Origin: Thermosyntropha sp.
Lineage (GTDB): Bacteria; Bacillota; Syntrophomonadia; Syntrophomonadales; Syntrophomonadaceae
Reading direction: 5' to 3'
NCBI RefSeq assembly: GCF_017656155.1
Contig: NZ_JACDOH010000001.1
Span: forward strand, 248,001-312,000
DNA: 64,000 nucleotides
Shown here piece after piece: positions 32,138-42,513 of the stretch. Position numbers and translations under genes: made by a program. Position 1 is the first letter of the stretch, and each line of letters starts with the position of its first letter. The notes under the pieces are model-generated. The model made no database searches. It was not told the DNA's origin and saw only the letters and a list, made by a program, of their open reading frames with translations.

Positions 32138-34312
32138 ATGACACCGAATGAGGGAGCTATTTATGATGATGTGCGAAAATGTGTCGATGAGATTATTAAT
32201 TATGTAGGCAAAGATATTACTTTTGCTATGACCTTAGCTTTAGGAAAACCAGCCAGACTTATTAATGAACTTTATCGAAGGGCTAAGGAAGATCCTGAAA
32301 TAAAGCTTAAAATTGTTACCGCTCTTTCTTTAGAGAAGCCGCGCGGCCAATCAGAAATTGAACGAAGATTTTTAAAACCTTTATCAGAAAGAATTTTTGC
32401 TGGAGTACCAGACTTTGATTATATAATTGATTATAGGGAAGGAGAACTTCCTTCTAATGTGGAAATCTACGAGTTTTTCTGCAAAGCAGGAGCTAATTTG
32501 CATTCCGCTGAACTTCAACAAAACCACCTGGCCTCTAACTACACTCATATTCCCCGTGACGCATCTGAATTCGGAGTTAATGTTGTGGGAATACTTTTAG
32601 CTTCTGGTGAAATTAACGGAAAAAAGATGTATTCCACTGCTTGCAATCCTGATGTGACCCTGGAAGCTATGGAATTAACAATGAAAAAAAGAATGAGTGG
32701 AGAAAAAGTAGCTATTATCGGAGAAGTAAACAAAAATATGCCCTTTATGTATGGGGATGCAGTAGTAGGGCCGGAAAAATTTGATATTATATTGGAAGGG
32801 CCTTATTTTGACTATGCGCTTTTTGCTCCCCCTAAGGATGCGGTTGCTTTATCTGATTATGCGATAGGTCTCAATGTAAGTACCTTAGTAAAGGATGGAG
32901 GAACTATTCAGGTAGGGATTGGAGCATTAGGGGATTCAATTGTTTCCGGGCTTATTATGCGGAATGAACATAATGATGTTTACAGGGAGATTATTAATAA
33001 GTTGGAAATCCCACGAAGATATGGCAAGCTTATTGATAGAATAGGCGGACTGGAACCCTTGCAAAAAGGGCTTTATGGTTCCTCTGAAATGTTTATAGAT
33101 GCTTTTATACAGATGTATAAAAATGGCATCTTAAAGCGCCGGGTTTTTGAAAGCATTCCTTTGATGAAACTTATAAACGCGGAAGAATTAGATCCTGATA
33201 ATATAAGAGAAGATATAATAGATAAATTATTAGAGATGGAAGCTATTAAGCCCCAAATTAATCAAAAAGATTTTAATTTTTTGACCTATTTTGGTATTTT
33301 AAAGCCTGGTTTAAGGTTCGAAGATGGTTTTATCATAGATGGAGAAGAAAGATATTCTGCTGATATGAATGATGACAGAGCGCGCCGAGAAATCAGAAAA
33401 ATTTTAGGGAAAAGGCTTTTAAACGGGCAGATTCTTTTAGGAGCATTTTTTATAGGGCCTAAGTTTTTTTATGATGCGCTTAATACGATGAGTGAAGAAG
33501 AGAGGAAACTTTTTGGCATGTCAGGGGTTGATAAGGTTAACCAACTGTATGGGGGAGAAGAGTTAAGAGCACTTCAGCGCAAAGATGCCCGCTTTATAAA
33601 TACCGGCATGGTAGCTACTCTTTTGGGGGCAGTAGCTTCTGACCAGCTTGAAGACGGAAGAGTAGTAAGCGGTATAGGTGGACAGTATAATTTCGTAGCT
33701 ATGGGTCATGCTTTGCCGGATGCGAGGGTTATAATTATGATTAAGAGCACCAAGGGAACAGGGAGGAAACTCAAATCTAATATAGTTTTGAAGTATGGAC
33801 ATTGTTCTGTTCCTAAACACTTGAGGGATATTATCGTTACCGAATATGGGATTGCCGATATAAGAGGTAAGCCACATAAAGAAGTGGTAATGGAAATGAT
33901 TAAGATTGCTGATTCCAGGTTCCAGGATCGGCTCCTCGAACAAGCGAAAAAGGCCAAACTTATACCTAAAAATTATGATATACCTCCTGAGTATAGAAAC
34001 AATACTCCCGAAAAGATTGCTTCCATTTTGGGACCTTATCAAAAACAGGGGTATTTTAAGCCTTATCCTTTCGGAACTGATCTAACCGAAGATGAAATAA
34101 TACTTGGCGGTTCTCTCAAAGCTTTAAAAGCACTTTCTACCGGCTATCCTCTTAAAATGACAAGTGGTTTATTTTTAGAGCTCTTAAGGCCGGTTCCACG
34201 GTCTGCCGTAAAATATCTGGAAATGATGCAGTTGGATAGCCCTAAAGGTTTAAAAGAAAGATTTATGAGAAAAATGGTGGTTTTTGCTTTGAGGAATAAT
34301 AAATGGATATAA
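32138..34312 (+). CDS. acetyl-CoA hydrolase/CoA-transferase family protein, long form
   Basis: 724 aa, much longer than the 430-aa 4-hydroxybutyrate CoA-transferase group. The first half (AMTLALGKPARLINELYRRA, ALSLEKPRGQSE) and second half (GGTIQVGIGALGDSIVSGLI, GVDKVNQLYGG, VSGIGGQYNFVAMGHALPDA, TEYGIADIRGK) match the acetyl-CoA hydrolase/transferase N- and C-terminal domains. A middle insertion of about 150 residues separates them. It may move CoA between acyl groups or release acetate at the end of beta-oxidation. I choose ATG 32138 (GGAGGCAGGTG upstream) over the TTG at 32039. Confidence 0.82.
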   Translation: MTPNEGAIYDDVRKCVDEIINYVGKDITFAMTLALGKPARLINELYRRAKEDPEIKLKIVTALSLEKPRGQSEIERRFLKPLSERIFAGVPDFDYIIDYREGELPSNVEIYEFFCKAGANLHSAELQQNHLASNYTHIPRDASEFGVNVVGILLASGEINGKKMYSTACNPDVTLEAMELTMKKRMSGEKVAIIGEVNKNMPFMYGDAVVGPEKFDIILEGPYFDYALFAPPKDAVALSDYAIGLNVSTLVKDGGTIQVGIGALGDSIVSGLIMRNEHNDVYREIINKLEIPRRYGKLIDRIGGLEPLQKGLYGSSEMFIDAFIQMYKNGILKRRVFESIPLMKLINAEELDPDNIREDIIDKLLEMEAIKPQINQKDFNFLTYFGILKPGLRFEDGFIIDGEERYSADMNDDRARREIRKILGKRLLNGQILLGAFFIGPKFFYDALNTMSEEERKLFGMSGVDKVNQLYGGEELRALQRKDARFINTGMVATLLGAVASDQLEDGRVVSGIGGQYNFVAMGHALPDARVIIMIKSTKGTGRKLKSNIVLKYGHCSVPKHLRDIIVTEYGIADIRGKPHKEVVMEMIKIADSRFQDRLLEQAKKAKLIPKNYDIPPEYRNNTPEKIASILGPYQKQGYFKPYPFGTDLTEDEIILGGSLKALKALSTGYPLKMTSGLFLELLRPVPRSAVKYLEMMQLDSPKGLKERFMRKMVVFALRNNKWI

Positions 34313-34338
34313 TAGCATTGATTAATAAGCTGTTTTTT

Positions 34339-34366
34339 ATAAGGGGATAATCAGTCCCCTTATTTT
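34339..34366 (+). terminator. terminator after the hydrolase/transferase gene
   Basis: 9-bp perfect stem ATAAGGGGA/TCCCCTTAT followed by T residues. Confidence 0.75.
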
Positions 34367-34469
34367 CACTATTTTTAGAGCTTTTTAAAGGTTGTATAAA
34401 TCTATTTGAAGTAGTAAAATGTTGGATAATGATTCTGGCTTTTGATTTTTTTATGTGGGAGGAAGGCAA

Positions 34470-35324
34470 GTGGGAAATATAAGAATATATGCGGATAATG
34501 CCTGTGACCTGGATAGAGATGTTATTGAGAAGCTTGGAGTAAGGATGTTTCATATGCCGGTAACTATAAACGGCAAGACTTATAGGGATCGATTGGATAT
34601 TAATCCGAAGGAATTTTATGAGTTAATATCAAAACCAGGAGTCCTTCCGGTTACGGCGCAGATAAATCCGGCTGAGTTTCAGCAGGAGTTTGAAAAGGTT
34701 ATAAAAGAAACAGATGATGAGATAATATATATTGCTTTTTCATCCGGACTGAGCGGTACTTATCAATCAGCCTGTATAGCGCGGGATATGGTAGCCCCGG
34801 AAAGGATAACAGTCATTGATTCCAAGAGTGCTTCGGTAGGATATGGGCTTACGGTTATAAGGGCGGCTAAAGCAGTAGCAGCCGGTAAGAGCAAAGAAGA
34901 AGTTATTGCAGAAATTGAGGATAATGTAAGGAGAATAGAACACATATTTATAGTTGGCAATTTTGAAATGCTCAAAAGAGGCGGAAGGGTAAGTGCTACT
35001 TCTGCTGTTTTGGGGAACTTGCTTAATATTAAGCTTATACTTCACTTTGTAGATGGTAAAATAGTACCTTTAGAAAAGGTAAAAGGGCTTAAAAAAGCTA
35101 AAAAGAGGATGCTGGAAATTATGGAAGAAAGGGCTGCGGAAGACTTGCCTTATCAGCTTATAGGAATCAATCATTCGGCTGATTATGAAGGAGCCCTGGA
35201 GATTAAAGAAATGATCAAAGAGAGATTTGGGTGCAAGGATTTTGTTATTTCCGAAATTGGTGCTGCAATAGGTTCTCATGTGGGAGCCGGGACATATTCG
35301 GTATTTTTCCTTAACAAAGGATAA
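34470..35324 (+). CDS. DegV-family fatty-acid-binding protein
   Basis: 284 aa. IYADNACDLDRDVIEKLGV, FSSGLSGTYQSACIARDM, IDSKSASVGYGLTVIRAA, and the glycine-rich end GAAIGSHVGAGTYSVFFL are DegV signatures. DegV (FakB-like) proteins carry a fatty acid, in some species for phosphorylation by a FakA kinase that is not seen here. I start at GTG 34470 because GGAGGAAGG lies in front of it; the GTG at 34455 would overlap that site. Confidence 0.9.
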   Translation: MGNIRIYADNACDLDRDVIEKLGVRMFHMPVTINGKTYRDRLDINPKEFYELISKPGVLPVTAQINPAEFQQEFEKVIKETDDEIIYIAFSSGLSGTYQSACIARDMVAPERITVIDSKSASVGYGLTVIRAAKAVAAGKSKEEVIAEIEDNVRRIEHIFIVGNFEMLKRGGRVSATSAVLGNLLNIKLILHFVDGKIVPLEKVKGLKKAKKRMLEIMEERAAEDLPYQLIGINHSADYEGALEIKEMIKERFGCKDFVISEIGAAIGSHVGAGTYSVFFLNKG

Positions 35325-35327
35325 AGA

Positions 35328-35359
35328 AAAAGGGGTGTTTTTTTATGGACACCCCTTAT
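35328..35359. terminator. terminator between convergent genes
   Basis: 9-bp perfect stem AAGGGGTGT/ACACCCCTT with a T-rich loop. It also contains the stop region of the minus-strand glycosyltransferase. Confidence 0.75.
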
Positions 35360-36371
35360 CTTTGTTTTTTAAAATTTTTTCATATACTTTGATATAATCT
35401 TCTACCATTCGGTTTTGACTGAACTTTTCTTCTACCCATTTTCTAGCGTCAGCCCGATTGAGACAACTGATATATTTGAGCTTGTCGACTGCTTCGTCTA
35501 TATTATTTACCAGGAATCCAGTTATTCCGTCTTTTATGACTTCTGACATGGAACCGCGATTAAATGCTATGACCGGGGTGCCGCATGCCATGGATTCAAC
35601 CACACTTAAGCCAAAAGGTTCAGCAAAGTTTATGGTATGAATAAGGGCATAAGCATTGCCTAGAAGGATATTGCGTTTATATGGATCAATTGAGCCTAAA
35701 TATACTATATTGCGGTTATCTATATAAGGTTTTACATTTGCCTCAAAGTAATTTTCATCCTGAATTATTCCGGCTATATAAAGCTTCATTCCGGTTATTC
35801 TGGCAATTTGTATTGCTTCAGTTGTCCCTTTGTCTTTGTGGATACGCCCTAAGTAGACCAGATATTTTCCGGGTTTTTCCACGAAAGTAAATTCGTTTAA
35901 ATCTATACCATGGTAGATTGTGGCGATGTATTCCAGTTCAGGCCTGCGGTCAGCATTGCTTATTGATACATAATAAGTGTTTTTATTATATTTCTGATAT
36001 ACCGGCAAGATTTTATCAGATGAAAATCCATGGATGGTTGTTAAAACCGGCGTTTTTACTAAACGGCTGAAGGTTAGAGGCAAAAAGTCATAGTGATTGT
36101 GAATAAGGTCAAATTTTTCTGCCTCTTCAAATAAATGAGAGATATGCAGGGCTTCCCAAACTTTAGGATCTATATCCCGGTTTTCTTCATAAGGGTACGG
36201 GCATATCCAGGCAAGCTTGCCGGCAGTGATAGAGTTGCCGGTAGCAAAAAGGGTTACGTCAATATTTTTTTTAACAAGCCCTTCAGCCAGAAGGGATACT
36301 ACCCGCTCCCATGGACCGTAATGTTCAGGAGGGGTGCGCCATGCTATGGGTGCTAACAGTGCTATTTTCAT
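35343..36371 (-). CDS. glycosyltransferase, GT4-like
   Basis: 342 aa, GT-B fold. The N-terminal acceptor half (IALLAPIAWRTPPEHYGPWE, LIHNHYDFLPL) and the C-terminal donor half (YLGRIHKDKGTTEAIQIA, EPFGLSVVESMACGTPVIAF with the EX7E pattern) match group 1 transferases. Proteins opening APIAWRTPP..YGPWE are a common soil and thermophile subgroup of unknown sugar specificity. ATG 36371 has AAAGGAG in front. The next gene upstream is VanW-like, so a cell-envelope role is reasonable. Confidence 0.85.
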   Translation of the reverse strand: MKIALLAPIAWRTPPEHYGPWERVVSLLAEGLVKKNIDVTLFATGNSITAGKLAWICPYPYEENRDIDPKVWEALHISHLFEEAEKFDLIHNHYDFLPLTFSRLVKTPVLTTIHGFSSDKILPVYQKYNKNTYYVSISNADRRPELEYIATIYHGIDLNEFTFVEKPGKYLVYLGRIHKDKGTTEAIQIARITGMKLYIAGIIQDENYFEANVKPYIDNRNIVYLGSIDPYKRNILLGNAYALIHTINFAEPFGLSVVESMACGTPVIAFNRGSMSEVIKDGITGFLVNNIDEAVDKLKYISCLNRADARKWVEEKFSQNRMVEDYIKVYEKILKNKDKGCP

Positions 36372-36393
36372 TTTCTGCTCCTTTGTTAAATTT

Positions 36394-37464
36394 TTATGGT
36401 ACTTCTGCGATTGCAATTATTACATATTTATCCAAAACTTGAGCTAATATTTGTATCGGGTGATTTCGGGTATTGCAGAATTTGAAATCCTGTATACCGT
36501 AGGAAACAGTAGCATCTTTGTCATAAGGGACATAGCTTACTTTCATGCTGTGGGGATGCCTCTCTATTACTTTAAGCTGAATATCTAAAACTGCGTTGTA
36601 GAGTGTGCTGGAAACCTGGCAGATTCCTCCGCCTATTCCAGGCAGGACTTTTTTGCCGGCAAACACAGGGGCTTTTTTAAAGCCTGCGGCAGGAGTTCTT
36701 TCCCCTACAATTTGGTTGAATGAAAAAATCTGCCCGGGATAAAGAACCTGTCCATTTATTTTTTGACAGGCTAAATTTATGTTATCAGTGCGGTTAGGCA
36801 ATTTGCTAAGCAGTGTTGTATAGTAACCTGTCATGATTTTATGGTTGGGGTAAAGATCATTGAAAACAGGCACCTCATTAAATGTTCCCCAGAGCGGGAG
36901 GTTGTCGGAAATTTTTGTAAAGCCAGCACTTCTAAGGGTTAAGATTTTTTTAGCCGGGTTATAAAAAGGAGCATACCCTGCTTCTTCCGCTAACAAACGC
37001 AGGGGAAGGAAAAATTCTCCTTCTATGATTACAGGTACAGTGTCCAGTATTATGGTTTCTTCATTTTGCAGTGCCTGAAGCTCGTTAGCGCGAAAAGACC
37101 AGCTTATCCCTTCTTTTTTGAGCCATATCTGGTTGCAGTCTGCCATGTCCAGGGAAAAACCAAAGAGAAGGGCTGCATCTTCGGCTGAAATCATAGCGCG
37201 GTTGTCGCCATTTATAAATGCAGAATTTTGAAGATTGGCTAACTGGCCATCTATTTCGATGCTTATTTTATTTGGATAAGAAAAGGAACTGTCAACATAA
37301 CTTTTTTCTGCATTTAAATCATTCTGCTGTTCTTCTACGGTTATGTAATCATTGGGATTTGATCCCTCTAAAGGAGCTGCACTGCTGGCTGCCGGGTTAA
37401 GGAAGATAATTCCGCATATTAGTATGACGAAAAAAGTATTCGGAATTTTTTTTGTGTTTTTCAT
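36394..37464 (-). CDS. VanW-family protein with copper-amine-oxidase-N-like domain
   Basis: 356 aa, secreted (signal peptide about 1-29). Residues about 65-175 resemble the stalk domain found in many clostridial surface proteins (AMISAEDAALLFGFSLD, FFLPLRLLAEEAGY). The C-terminal half is VanW: GQIFSFNQIVGERTPAAGFK, GIGGGICQVSSTLYNAVL and HPHSMKVSYVPYDKDATVSY. VanW has no settled function despite its link to vancomycin-resistance loci. AAAGGAGG precedes the ATG. Confidence 0.85.
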   Translation of the reverse strand: MKNTKKIPNTFFVILICGIIFLNPAASSAAPLEGSNPNDYITVEEQQNDLNAEKSYVDSSFSYPNKISIEIDGQLANLQNSAFINGDNRAMISAEDAALLFGFSLDMADCNQIWLKKEGISWSFRANELQALQNEETIILDTVPVIIEGEFFLPLRLLAEEAGYAPFYNPAKKILTLRSAGFTKISDNLPLWGTFNEVPVFNDLYPNHKIMTGYYTTLLSKLPNRTDNINLACQKINGQVLYPGQIFSFNQIVGERTPAAGFKKAPVFAGKKVLPGIGGGICQVSSTLYNAVLDIQLKVIERHPHSMKVSYVPYDKDATVSYGIQDFKFCNTRNHPIQILAQVLDKYVIIAIAEVP

Positions 37465-37671
37465 TCTATTCCTCCTTTGAATTATATAAAATAGCTATGA
37501 AACACATGTAAAAATATTCCAATAAAATTTTTCTCCGAGAAATAGTATTGCCGATATGAAAAGGGTTTATGCACAAAAGATCAAAATATTACATAGATGG
37601 AAAAGGGCAAGTATGGTATATTTATAAAGACATTGGGAACATATCCGCACAACAAAGGAGGCATTATTTAC

Positions 37672-39258
37672 TTGGAAAATAAAGAATTCAGCAATATGGG
37701 GCTAAAAGAAGAGCTTTTAGAAATGATTAAGGCTAAAGGTTTTATTTGTCCTACCCCTATCCAGATTGAAGCTATACCATGGGCCTTAAAAGGGAAGGAC
37801 ATAATGGGGCAGGCACAGACAGGTACCGGAAAAACTGCTGCTTTTGGACTTCCTATACTTAATAAAATAGAAAAAGGAGCAGGATTGCAGGCTCTTGTTT
37901 TGTGTCCTACCCGGGAGCTGGCAGTCCAGGTAATGCGTGAAATATCGTTTTTAGGTAAAAAAATGATGATCGGTGTTGTAGCAATATATGGAGGGCAGCC
38001 GATTGAAAGGCAAGTTTATGCTTTAAAGAAGAGACCGGAAATAGTTGTGGGAACTCCCGGCCGAATACTAGATCATCTTCGGCGTAATACTATTTCATTT
38101 AGTGGAGTGAAGTTTTTGGTGCTGGATGAAGCGGATGAAATGCTGGATATGGGCTTTTTGCCTGATATAGAAAGAATTCTCAGATTTTGCCCTTTAGAAA
38201 GGCAGACTTTTCTTTTTTCAGCTACCCTTAGTGAAAAAGTAAGAAAACTTGCTTTCAGATACATGCAAAATCCTAAAATTATAGTTATTCCATCTCCTGA
38301 ACGAACTGTCCCGATGATTGAACAGAAGTATTATATGGTAAAACCTGGTTTTAAAAATGAAGCTTTATGTGCTGTTTTAGACAACAGCCAAATATCTGCC
38401 TGTTTGATTTTTTGCCGCACGAAGATAAGCACATCTAATTTAGCGAAGATTTTACGTAAAAAGGGTTATGAAGCGGGATGTCTGCATGGGGATATGTCGC
38501 AAAGGGAAAGAGACTGGGTTATGTCTGCTTTTCGCAGCCGCAGCATATCAATCCTGGCAGCGACTGATCTTGCTGCCCGGGGAATTGATATAAAGCATGT
38601 ATCACATGTAATTAATTATGACATACCGGAGGATCCTGAGAGCTATGTTCACCGGATAGGGAGAACAGGGAGAGCGGGAAGAAAAGGAACTGCCATAACT
38701 TTAGTAGAACCGGAACAGATAAATAGGCTCAGAGCGATTGAAAATTATACCGGTAAAAGGATAAAGCGAGATATTTTGAATGTGAATAATGAAAAGCTCC
38801 AAGAAAAGCAACTCTTGCGAATGGAAAAGCTTATAAAAGATAAGATGACGGAGAAAAGTGATGAAATGAGTTTTGTTTTGGCTTTAAAATTAATGAAGGA
38901 ATATAGGACGGAGGATTTAGTAAAAACCCTTTTAAACATAATATGGCAGGAATTTAGGCTTGAAGAGATTGAAAATGGGGCTGTTGAAGAATTGGAAATG
39001 GTAAATGTTGAGATTCCTTGGGGGAAAGTTCATGGTGCAGATGCTGATAATATAATTCGTTTTTTAGTTGATAATACAGCTTTATCTTTAAATGAAATTG
39101 GAGAAATTGAAATAGGAAAAGAAGAGTGTTATATTGAGGTTCCTCTCAGCCAGGTAGATGCAGTTTATAAGGCGATGAATGATTTTAAGCCGGGAAGGCA
39201 AAGAAAGGGGAATTTCTTTAAGTATAATTCCGGCCTACCGGATGAATTATGCCAGTAA
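37672..39258 (+). CDS. DEAD-box RNA helicase with DbpA/CsdA-type RNA-binding domain
   Basis: 528 aa. Q motif FICPTPIQIEAIPWALKG, motif I AQTGTGKT, Ia PTRELAVQ, Ib TPGRILDH, II DEAD, III SAT, V DLAARGIDIKHV, VI HRIGRTGRAGR. The C-terminal DbpA-like domain (VNVEIPWGKVHGADADNIIR) would bind structured RNA, probably rRNA. I use TTG 37672, ten bases after AAAGGAGG; the first ATG in frame (37696) is too far from it. Confidence 0.9.
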   Translation: MENKEFSNMGLKEELLEMIKAKGFICPTPIQIEAIPWALKGKDIMGQAQTGTGKTAAFGLPILNKIEKGAGLQALVLCPTRELAVQVMREISFLGKKMMIGVVAIYGGQPIERQVYALKKRPEIVVGTPGRILDHLRRNTISFSGVKFLVLDEADEMLDMGFLPDIERILRFCPLERQTFLFSATLSEKVRKLAFRYMQNPKIIVIPSPERTVPMIEQKYYMVKPGFKNEALCAVLDNSQISACLIFCRTKISTSNLAKILRKKGYEAGCLHGDMSQRERDWVMSAFRSRSISILAATDLAARGIDIKHVSHVINYDIPEDPESYVHRIGRTGRAGRKGTAITLVEPEQINRLRAIENYTGKRIKRDILNVNNEKLQEKQLLRMEKLIKDKMTEKSDEMSFVLALKLMKEYRTEDLVKTLLNIIWQEFRLEEIENGAVEELEMVNVEIPWGKVHGADADNIIRFLVDNTALSLNEIGEIEIGKEECYIEVPLSQVDAVYKAMNDFKPGRQRKGNFFKYNSGLPDELCQ

Positions 39259-39260
39259 AT

Positions 39261-39290
39261 AAAAAAAGGAGGATTTCCTCCTTTTTTTAT
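39261..39290. terminator. bidirectional terminator
   Basis: 12-bp stem AAAAAAAGGAGG/CCTCCTTTTTTT with loop ATTT, between the convergent helicase and chemoreceptor genes. Confidence 0.88.
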
Positions 39291-40799
39291 TTACAGATTT
39301 TGCAGTTTATCAGCATCTTCTTTAAGTTTGGCTGCCATCTGATTTATTGTTTGGACAGCCTCGAATATATTTTCTATTATTTTAAGCTGTTCATTGGTTA
39401 TGGCAGTAACTTCTTCCGATGCAGCGGCGAGCTGCTGAGCACCTGTAGATATATTTTGAATATTGCGTTCCACTTCATCATTTGAGGCAATCAATTCTTC
39501 AATAGTTGCGGAAATGTTGTGAACTGCGTTATCTATTATAGAAGAATGCTGGTCTATTTTATTAAACAGTTCATGTCCTTCATTTACAACTGCGATTTGT
39601 TCTGCTATTGCCTGGTTGGATTCTTCGATCTTGCTTGCCGTGTTATGTGTATTGTTCTGTACTTCACGGATAATGTTCTGGATATTGGCGGCGGCTGCTG
39701 CCGATTCATCTGCCAGTTTGCGAACTTCGTCTGCTACTACGGCAAACCCTCTGCCAGCTTCTCCTGCTCTGGCTGCTTCGATGGCGGCATTAAGGGCTAA
39801 CATGCTGGTTTGATCAGCGATATTTGATATGGTAAGTACAATTTTTCCAATTTCCTCTGACTGTTTATTTAAGGCTTGCACTGCAGAAGTTGCTTCTTTG
39901 CTTATTTCTGAGGTTTTTGCCAGAGTGGTTGTTTGATTTTCAATGGTTTTACGTCCGGTGTTGACAATCTGAATGAAATCATGGGAGAGTTTGCTTATTT
40001 TTTCAATTTCCTCTCCTATATCATGCAATGCCTGAACCATCTGGTTTATAGTCTGGGAAGCCTTTTCAATCTGTCCTGCCTGTTCAGAGCTGGTAGAAGC
40101 TATGTCCTCTATGCCGTGGTTAATTTGAGTAAAAGATTCTTTGCTTATTTCGGCTGTTTTGAAAAGTTCATCAGAAGTAGAAGCCAATTTTTGAGAGCTT
40201 ATGTTTATATTCTCTGCTTCATGCTTTAAAAGTTCATTATAGCTGATTGCCTTTTCCTCCCGGTCAGTAGCAAGTATAAGCAGTTGTTGTGTTGCCTTGG
40301 CTCCGAAAGCAGCGGCTACTGATGCTAGGGCAAAGGATACATATCTTATTCCCAGAACATTAAAGGGTGGTTTGAGATGAGGCATAGCCTGTAAAATTAT
40401 GATGTCTCCTATTATGATAAATGCCCCTGCAGTTATTGCCAGCTTTACATCAAAGTAGAGCAGGGAAAAGATTAAAACTATGTACATAAGATTGACGGTT
40501 TCATGAACCGGTGATATAATACGACAGGTGAATAAAAGAAAGAATTGTATTAATATTACGAAATATTTAGTCCAAGGAGCGACCGAGTATTTTTTTACGA
40601 CCCAGAAGGTTATCAGAGTCCATAAAACATAATTACCCATATAAATACTCATCGATACCGGTGTTAAGGTAGAGCTGGTATGTCCTTTAAAGTAAAAGAA
40701 AAGGGTTCCTGCGGTCGTTAAAATACCTACCATGATCAGTATTTTAAGCGCCCGATAGTGATTTTCGATCATGTTTTTTTCTAAAAGTTGATTTCCCAT
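39291..40799 (-). CDS. methyl-accepting chemotaxis protein
   Basis: 502 aa. Six membrane-spanning segments in the first about 185 residues with almost no periplasmic loop ([20 protein letters not shown] ... [15 protein letters not shown]) replace the usual ligand-binding domain. The cytoplasmic signalling hairpin contains the strictly conserved tip [40 protein letters not shown]. No HAMP domain is evident. It may sense a membrane or small-molecule signal. ATG 40799 has AAGGAGG upstream. A cheW is at 58 kb. Confidence 0.9.
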   Translation of the reverse strand: MGNQLLEKNMIENHYRALKILIMVGILTTAGTLFFYFKGHTSSTLTPVSMSIYMGNYVLWTLITFWVVKKYSVAPWTKYFVILIQFFLLFTCRIISPVHETVNLMYIVLIFSLLYFDVKLAITAGAFIIIGDIIILQAMPHLKPPFNVLGIRYVSFALASVAAAFGAKATQQLLILATDREEKAISYNELLKHEAENINISSQKLASTSDELFKTAEISKESFTQINHGIEDIASTSSEQAGQIEKASQTINQMVQALHDIGEEIEKISKLSHDFIQIVNTGRKTIENQTTTLAKTSEISKEATSAVQALNKQSEEIGKIVLTISNIADQTSMLALNAAIEAARAGEAGRGFAVVADEVRKLADESAAAAANIQNIIREVQNNTHNTASKIEESNQAIAEQIAVVNEGHELFNKIDQHSSIIDNAVHNISATIEELIASNDEVERNIQNISTGAQQLAAASEEVTAITNEQLKIIENIFEAVQTINQMAAKLKEDADKLQNL

Positions 40800-40925
40800 T
40801 TTAATAAGCCTCCTTGTTACATATTGCAAAGAGTTTTAATATGATGGTGAGAATAAAGAAATTAGATTGTATATATTATTATAAATAATTATCTCTGACT
40901 ATAAATAGGTTTTATTAATTTTTTT

Positions 40926-40961
40926 AAAAAAGGATGGGATTTGATTTTCCCATCCTTTTGC
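40926..40961 (-). terminator. terminator after the gene at 40986-41411
   Basis: 12-bp perfect stem AAAAGGATGGGA/TCCCATCCTTTT. The minus-strand side is followed by T residues. Confidence 0.8.
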
Positions 40962-40985
40962 TGTTGAAGGGCGGTGAAGCTTTGC

Positions 40986-41411
40986 TTATCTGTTTCTGCG
41001 GACAGCTGAATTTATTTTTCGGCTATTTTGAGCGGTAGGTGATAGCGATTTTAATTTTGGACCTTCAAATATAATATTAAGTTCTTTCTGGGTAAATCGC
41101 TGGCTCGCCACCAGGTCGGCATTGCTGTCTTTACCCCATACGCTTACTAAGGCGCTTTTGGAGTTTTTCACCTGTATTTGCAGTTCGTATTCTGTTATGT
41201 TGGTAATATCAAATATGGCGAAATCGGAGGAGTTGGGACGCACGGTAAAGCTGGCCTTGTCAATTTCGGTTTTTGTTCCGTTAAGCTTGTATGCTTTTAT
41301 TTCTACTTCTACTTTTGTTTTAGAGCTTACATTAAGCACTTTTACCCATACATTGGTAGAAGCGTTACCAGCCGCGTTTTCTACGGGGCCAGTTGAATAA
41401 ATTCTGTACAA
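40986..41411 (-). CDS. hypothetical protein, beta-sandwich-like
   Basis: 141 aa from TTG 41411, which follows AAAGGTGG at good distance. The ATG at 41429 has no binding site and would put AAAGGTGG inside the gene. The protein alternates hydrophobic and polar residues (NVWVKVLNVSSKTKVEVEIK, ELQIQVKNSKSALVSVWG), as in an all-beta fold, and ends in a basic tail (RKINSAVRRNR). No signal peptide and no known family. Confidence 0.55.
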   Translation of the reverse strand: MYRIYSTGPVENAAGNASTNVWVKVLNVSSKTKVEVEIKAYKLNGTKTEIDKASFTVRPNSSDFAIFDITNITEYELQIQVKNSKSALVSVWGKDSNADLVASQRFTQKELNIIFEGPKLKSLSPTAQNSRKINSAVRRNR

Positions 41412-41576
41412 GCCTGGTCCACCTTTCATGCTTTTTATATGTTATATGCCTATAAGATTCATTTGGTGCTAAAATTATTTGAATGTTGGGCAGATATGAA
41501 TAAAGAATTAGAACAGGATTGAAGAATCTTCTGGTATTATAAATGGGGAGATAAACATGGCAGAGGATGAGGAATT

Positions 41577-42485
41577 ATGCTGAAAATTTTATCTATTGTT
41601 TTACCGATTTTTATTGTTTTACTTTTGGGATATTTTTTAAAAAGGATGAGATTTTTAGATGAAAATTTTATCGCAGTTTCTAACCGACTTATATTTAATA
41701 TTTTTCTTCCACTTTTGCTTTTTTATCAAATAGCGTTGTCAAATTTTTATGATGTTTTTAATCTAAAAAGCATTGTCTTGATGTATGTTGCAATTTTATT
41801 GACTGTTTTTCTAAGCTACATATTAGCTGGATTTTTGAAGCTTGATTTAGAACAAACGGGCACTTTTGTTGTGGATAATTTTCGCAGCAATGTGGCTTAT
41901 GTAGGGCTTCCTGTATGTTATTATGCATTAGGAAGGGAAAGTTTGCCGGTGGCCGCTGTTCTTATGGCTTTTAATGCTCCATTAGTTAACATTTTGACTG
42001 TTTTAGTTTTAAACCGGAATAATACTGATTTTAGGCTTTTTATAAAAGAGATAATTCTTAATCCTCTTATTATAGCTGCTGTTTTGGGAATAATTTTTTC
42101 TGTTTTCCCCATAAATTTTCCGGTTTTTATAAAACGAAGCTTTGAAATTGTAAATGGAGTAACTATGCCTTTATCACTCATTGCTATTGGAGCTACTATA
42201 AGTTTCAGCGGTATTTCGAGTAGTAAACTGGTAATAGGTTTAAGCAGTATGATAAAGCTTGGGATAATGCCTTTGTTTATATTTTTGTATTTGTCTTGGA
42301 CTCAGGGATATTTCAGCTTGGCAGATAAGGTTTTGATTATCCTTATGTCCTGTCCTACCGCAGTTGCTGCTTATATTACGGCTGCAGGCATGAACGGGGA
42401 TGAAGATTTGGCCAGCGGCACAATAGTGGTTAATACTGTTTTGTCTTTGTTCAGTTTTATAATATGGCTTAAGTTACTGCAATGA
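41577..42485 (+). CDS. AEC-family transporter (auxin efflux carrier-like)
   Basis: 302 aa, about ten membrane helices. FIVLLLGYFLKRMRFLDENF, NIFLPLLLFYQIA, NVAYVGLPVCYYALG and PLSLIAIGATISF are AEC/MdcF-type features. Bacterial members transport organic acids such as malonate or malate. Substrate not determined. Confidence 0.82.
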   Translation: MLKILSIVLPIFIVLLLGYFLKRMRFLDENFIAVSNRLIFNIFLPLLLFYQIALSNFYDVFNLKSIVLMYVAILLTVFLSYILAGFLKLDLEQTGTFVVDNFRSNVAYVGLPVCYYALGRESLPVAAVLMAFNAPLVNILTVLVLNRNNTDFRLFIKEIILNPLIIAAVLGIIFSVFPINFPVFIKRSFEIVNGVTMPLSLIAIGATISFSGISSSKLVIGLSSMIKLGIMPLFIFLYLSWTQGYFSLADKVLIILMSCPTAVAAYITAAGMNGDEDLASGTIVVNTVLSLFSFIIWLKLLQ

Positions 42486-42513
42486 GAAGATCAGGGGGCA
42501 AAAGGAAAAATTT

